This document shows positions 5,943-7,523 of a DNA stretch of 7,523 nucleotides, piece after piece. The notes under the pieces were generated by a model, which had not been told where the DNA came from, searched no databases, and saw only the letters and a program-made list of their open reading frames with translations. Made by a program: the position numbers and the translations under genes. Origin of the DNA: DASXTB01 sp036505615 (GTDB lineage: Bacteria; Acidobacteriota; UBA6911; JACQSX01); contig DASXTB010000237.1 in assembly GCA_036505615.1 (NCBI GenBank), forward strand, positions 1-7,523, read 5' to 3'. Numbering within the stretch: the stretch's first letter is position 1; every line of letters starts with the position of its first letter.

Positions 5943-7244
5943 ATGAGACAAGTCATTGAGCCGCGTCAGGATGGTCATGCCATTCGGTGTCAGGCTGTGC
6001 CGATGAGCACTGCAGGTAACCGAAGAAATATAGCTCTTTTCGGAACCTTCGGAACGGGCAACCTGGGCAATGAGTGCACACTGCAAGCGATGTTACTCAA
6101 CATCCGCAGGCGCGTGCCGAATGCCCGGGTGAGTTGCATTTGTACGAATCCCGAGGAAACGGCATCGACGTATGGCATCCGTGCTTTGGCAATCCGTGAA
6201 ATGCCACTGCGGGGGACGAACAATCGCGCTTGGAGATTACTGAGAAAGATCTGTGTTGGAATTCCAGTCGAGCTCTATAGATGGTTCAGCGTGATTAAAG
6301 GAGTGATGGGCAGCAACATGCTCATTATGACAGGAACGGGCATGCTCTCTGATTCCGGTATTACTCCTCTCGGTTTGCACTATGACATACTGAGATGGTC
6401 AGTAGCTGCGAAGCTGTGTCGGTGCAAGTTGCTCTTTGTGAGTGTCGGAGCCGGCCCCATACGCCATCCTCTCGGCAGGCTCCTAGTGAAAGCAGCTTTG
6501 AGCTTAGCAGACTACCGATCCTACCGGGATAGTTTTTCGAAAGAATACCTCAAAGGCATCGGCTTTGATGCTGATGATGACCCCGTGTATCCTGATCTGG
6601 CGTTCAGCTTGCCTGAAGGTATGTTAAGCGATCGTAAGGATGACGGCGACAAACGTGCCGCGGTTGGTGTCGGGCTGATAACCCATTACGTTCACCGTTC
6701 GCTCTCAGACGACGTCGAACAGACCTACGGGGAATATACAACCAAGATGGCCAGGTTCATAGGCTGGCTAGTTGAACATAATCGTCCTGTACGCGTGCTG
6801 ACAGGCGACGTGATGCACGACAGCCGCGTGCGCGACGACGTTAGGACGTTGCTGGAGCAAAGTGGGTTGACCTACGAAGAGTCCAACATCATAGACGAGC
6901 CCACCGGGTCTTTTGAAGAGCTGCTTTCACAATTAGCCACCACGAAAGTCGTGGTGGCTAGTCGATTCCACAATTTGCTCTTGGCTCTGATGCTTGGCAA
7001 ACCCGCTTTGGCCATTTCGTTTCATGAAAAAGATGATTCGTTGATGACTGCACTGGGGTTGCAGGAATTCTGTCAGGATATTGCAAACCTGGATGTTTCC
7101 ACATTAATAGAACAATTTGTCAGGCTCGAAGAAAGTGCGAACCGTCTGCGTCAGGAAATCAGGCTTAAGACAAAAGGCTATCGCAGCGAGTTAGATAAGC
7201 AGTACAATTGTATTTTTGAGGAAATCGGAGCGGATCTGCACTGA
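5943..7244 (+). CDS. Polysaccharide pyruvyl transferase family protein
   Basis: This 433-residue protein (413 if it starts at 6003) belongs to the CsaB/WcaK/AmsJ-type family, which transfers pyruvate from phosphoenolpyruvate onto sugars as a ketal and so adds negative charge. Visible motifs are GTFGTGNLGNECTLQAML (34-51), a variant of the N-terminal 'G..N.GDe' signature; MTGTGMLSD (129-137); LFVSVGAGPI (164-173); SYRDSFSKEYL (193-203); YPDLAF (216-221); and ASRFHNLLLALMLGKPALAI (339-358), the conserved S-R-x-H site with R341 and H343. A helical, coiled-coil-like tail covers about 385-430. The conserved domain starts at residue 29, so M21 (6003) is a credible true start. A perfect 12-bp inverted repeat sits in the codons just before SRFH. 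The TATAAT at 5924 suggests its own promoter. The acceptor is unknown, and some family members do other chemistry. Confidence 0.9.
   Translation: MRQVIEPRQDGHAIRCQAVPMSTAGNRRNIALFGTFGTGNLGNECTLQAMLLNIRRRVPNARVSCICTNPEETASTYGIRALAIREMPLRGTNNRAWRLLRKICVGIPVELYRWFSVIKGVMGSNMLIMTGTGMLSDSGITPLGLHYDILRWSVAAKLCRCKLLFVSVGAGPIRHPLGRLLVKAALSLADYRSYRDSFSKEYLKGIGFDADDDPVYPDLAFSLPEGMLSDRKDDGDKRAAVGVGLITHYVHRSLSDDVEQTYGEYTTKMARFIGWLVEHNRPVRVLTGDVMHDSRVRDDVRTLLEQSGLTYEESNIIDEPTGSFEELLSQLATTKVVVASRFHNLLLALMLGKPALAISFHEKDDSLMTALGLQEFCQDIANLDVSTLIEQFVRLEESANRLRQEIRLKTKGYRSELDKQYNCIFEEIGADLH
6934..6960. repeat. Perfect 12-bp inverted repeat within the pyruvyl transferase gene
   Basis: TAGCCACCACGA (6934-6945) and TCGTGGTGGCTA (6949-6960) are exact reverse complements around a 3-nt AAG loop. 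A T-G wobble and one more A-T pair extend it to 6932-6962. It encodes LATTKVVVAS, directly before the conserved SRFH motif. Confidence 0.9.
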
Positions 7245-7385
7245 TACAGGTAGCGAAACGACGGCTTCTCGGTATGAGATTTGGTGACACGGAAGCATCA
7301 GGGCGTTTTGAAATCCAGCTCGAGAACTTCTCGCCAGCGTGGGACTATGCGTGACCCGTTGGGGACCCGCTCATAGCTCTTGATT

Positions 7386-7523
7386 GTGATATACAACCAA
7401 GTGTACCATCCAATTCTCGCGAAAGCGGCGCGCTTCCAGGTCTTAGGAAAGTCTCCTGCCGGGTTTTATTTGCGGCTGAACAAGCGGATATGGGAGCGTG
7501 TCCCTTCTCGCGTGCGCAACTTG
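7386..7523 (+). CDS. Probable start of a further gene, cut by the window edge
   Basis: A + strand frame is open from 7377 (after TAG 7374-7376) to the window end. Possible starts are GTG at 7386 or 7401; neither has a clear ribosome-binding site. The peptide reads YHPILAKAARF, LGKSPAGFYLRLNKRIWERV, then PSRVRNL: basic and amphipathic, like the leading segment of an enzyme rather than a signal peptide. The wording faintly resembles the N-termini of CheR- or FkbM-like methyltransferases of polysaccharide loci, but too little is visible to name it. A competing minus-strand frame (7301-7465) also looks protein-like, so the strand is not certain. Confidence 0.35.
   Translation, partial: MIYNQVYHPILAKAARFQVLGKSPAGFYLRLNKRIWERVPSRVRNL

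Noticed and set aside
7274..7354. Short + strand ORF beginning ATGAGATTTGG after the pyruvyl transferase gene
   Set aside because: Only 26 codons, no ribosome-binding site and no recognisable features; likely chance.

Overview
The window reads as part of an exopolysaccharide or capsule biosynthesis locus of a Gram-negative-type bacterium. Base composition is moderately GC-rich and Shine-Dalgarno sequences are mostly weak. The secreted beta-helix protein has a module order (beta-helix coils, a Thr/Asn-rich insert, a 'HALDQPGR' segment, a 'YTPYVYPHPL' end) that I associate with soil Verrucomicrobiota and some Acidobacteriota. That assignment is from memory and unverified. All confidently called genes lie on the + strand.

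Layout. Positions 2-148 hold the last codons of an upstream membrane protein, which overlaps the next gene. 138-893 encodes a membrane-anchored DUF218 (ElyC/SanA/YdcF-type) protein. 901-2187 encodes a WbpA/WecC-class nucleotide-sugar 6-dehydrogenase, separated by 7 bp and probably in the same operon. A spacer with two phased A-tracts (2247-2276) leads to 2346-3989, a secreted right-handed beta-helix protein with an unusual C-terminal tail. The 501-bp gap after it contains a decayed second copy of the start of that beta-helix gene (about 4171-4402), broken by stops and frameshifts. 4491-5654 encodes a CgeB-like GT-B glycosyltransferase. A 288-bp gap follows, with a terminator-like hairpin, a perfect -10 box and a possible minus-strand coding relic. 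5943-7244 encodes a polysaccharide pyruvyl transferase family protein. The right edge probably holds the start of another + strand gene, cut by the window.

How they fit together (inference). The dehydrogenase would supply a UDP-hexuronic acid, probably UDP-GlcNAcA or UDP-ManNAcA. The glycosyltransferase would place a sugar in the repeat unit and the pyruvyl transferase would add a ketal-linked pyruvate, giving an acidic polymer. The beta-helix protein is exported and could bind, cleave or epimerise that polymer, or act as a surface protein. The DUF218 protein would act at the inner membrane in an undefined envelope role. No tRNA, rRNA, CRISPR array or complete insertion sequence is visible. 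Points most worth a second look are the paralog relic, the two-frame C-terminus of the beta-helix gene, and a perfect 12-bp inverted repeat inside the pyruvyl transferase gene.
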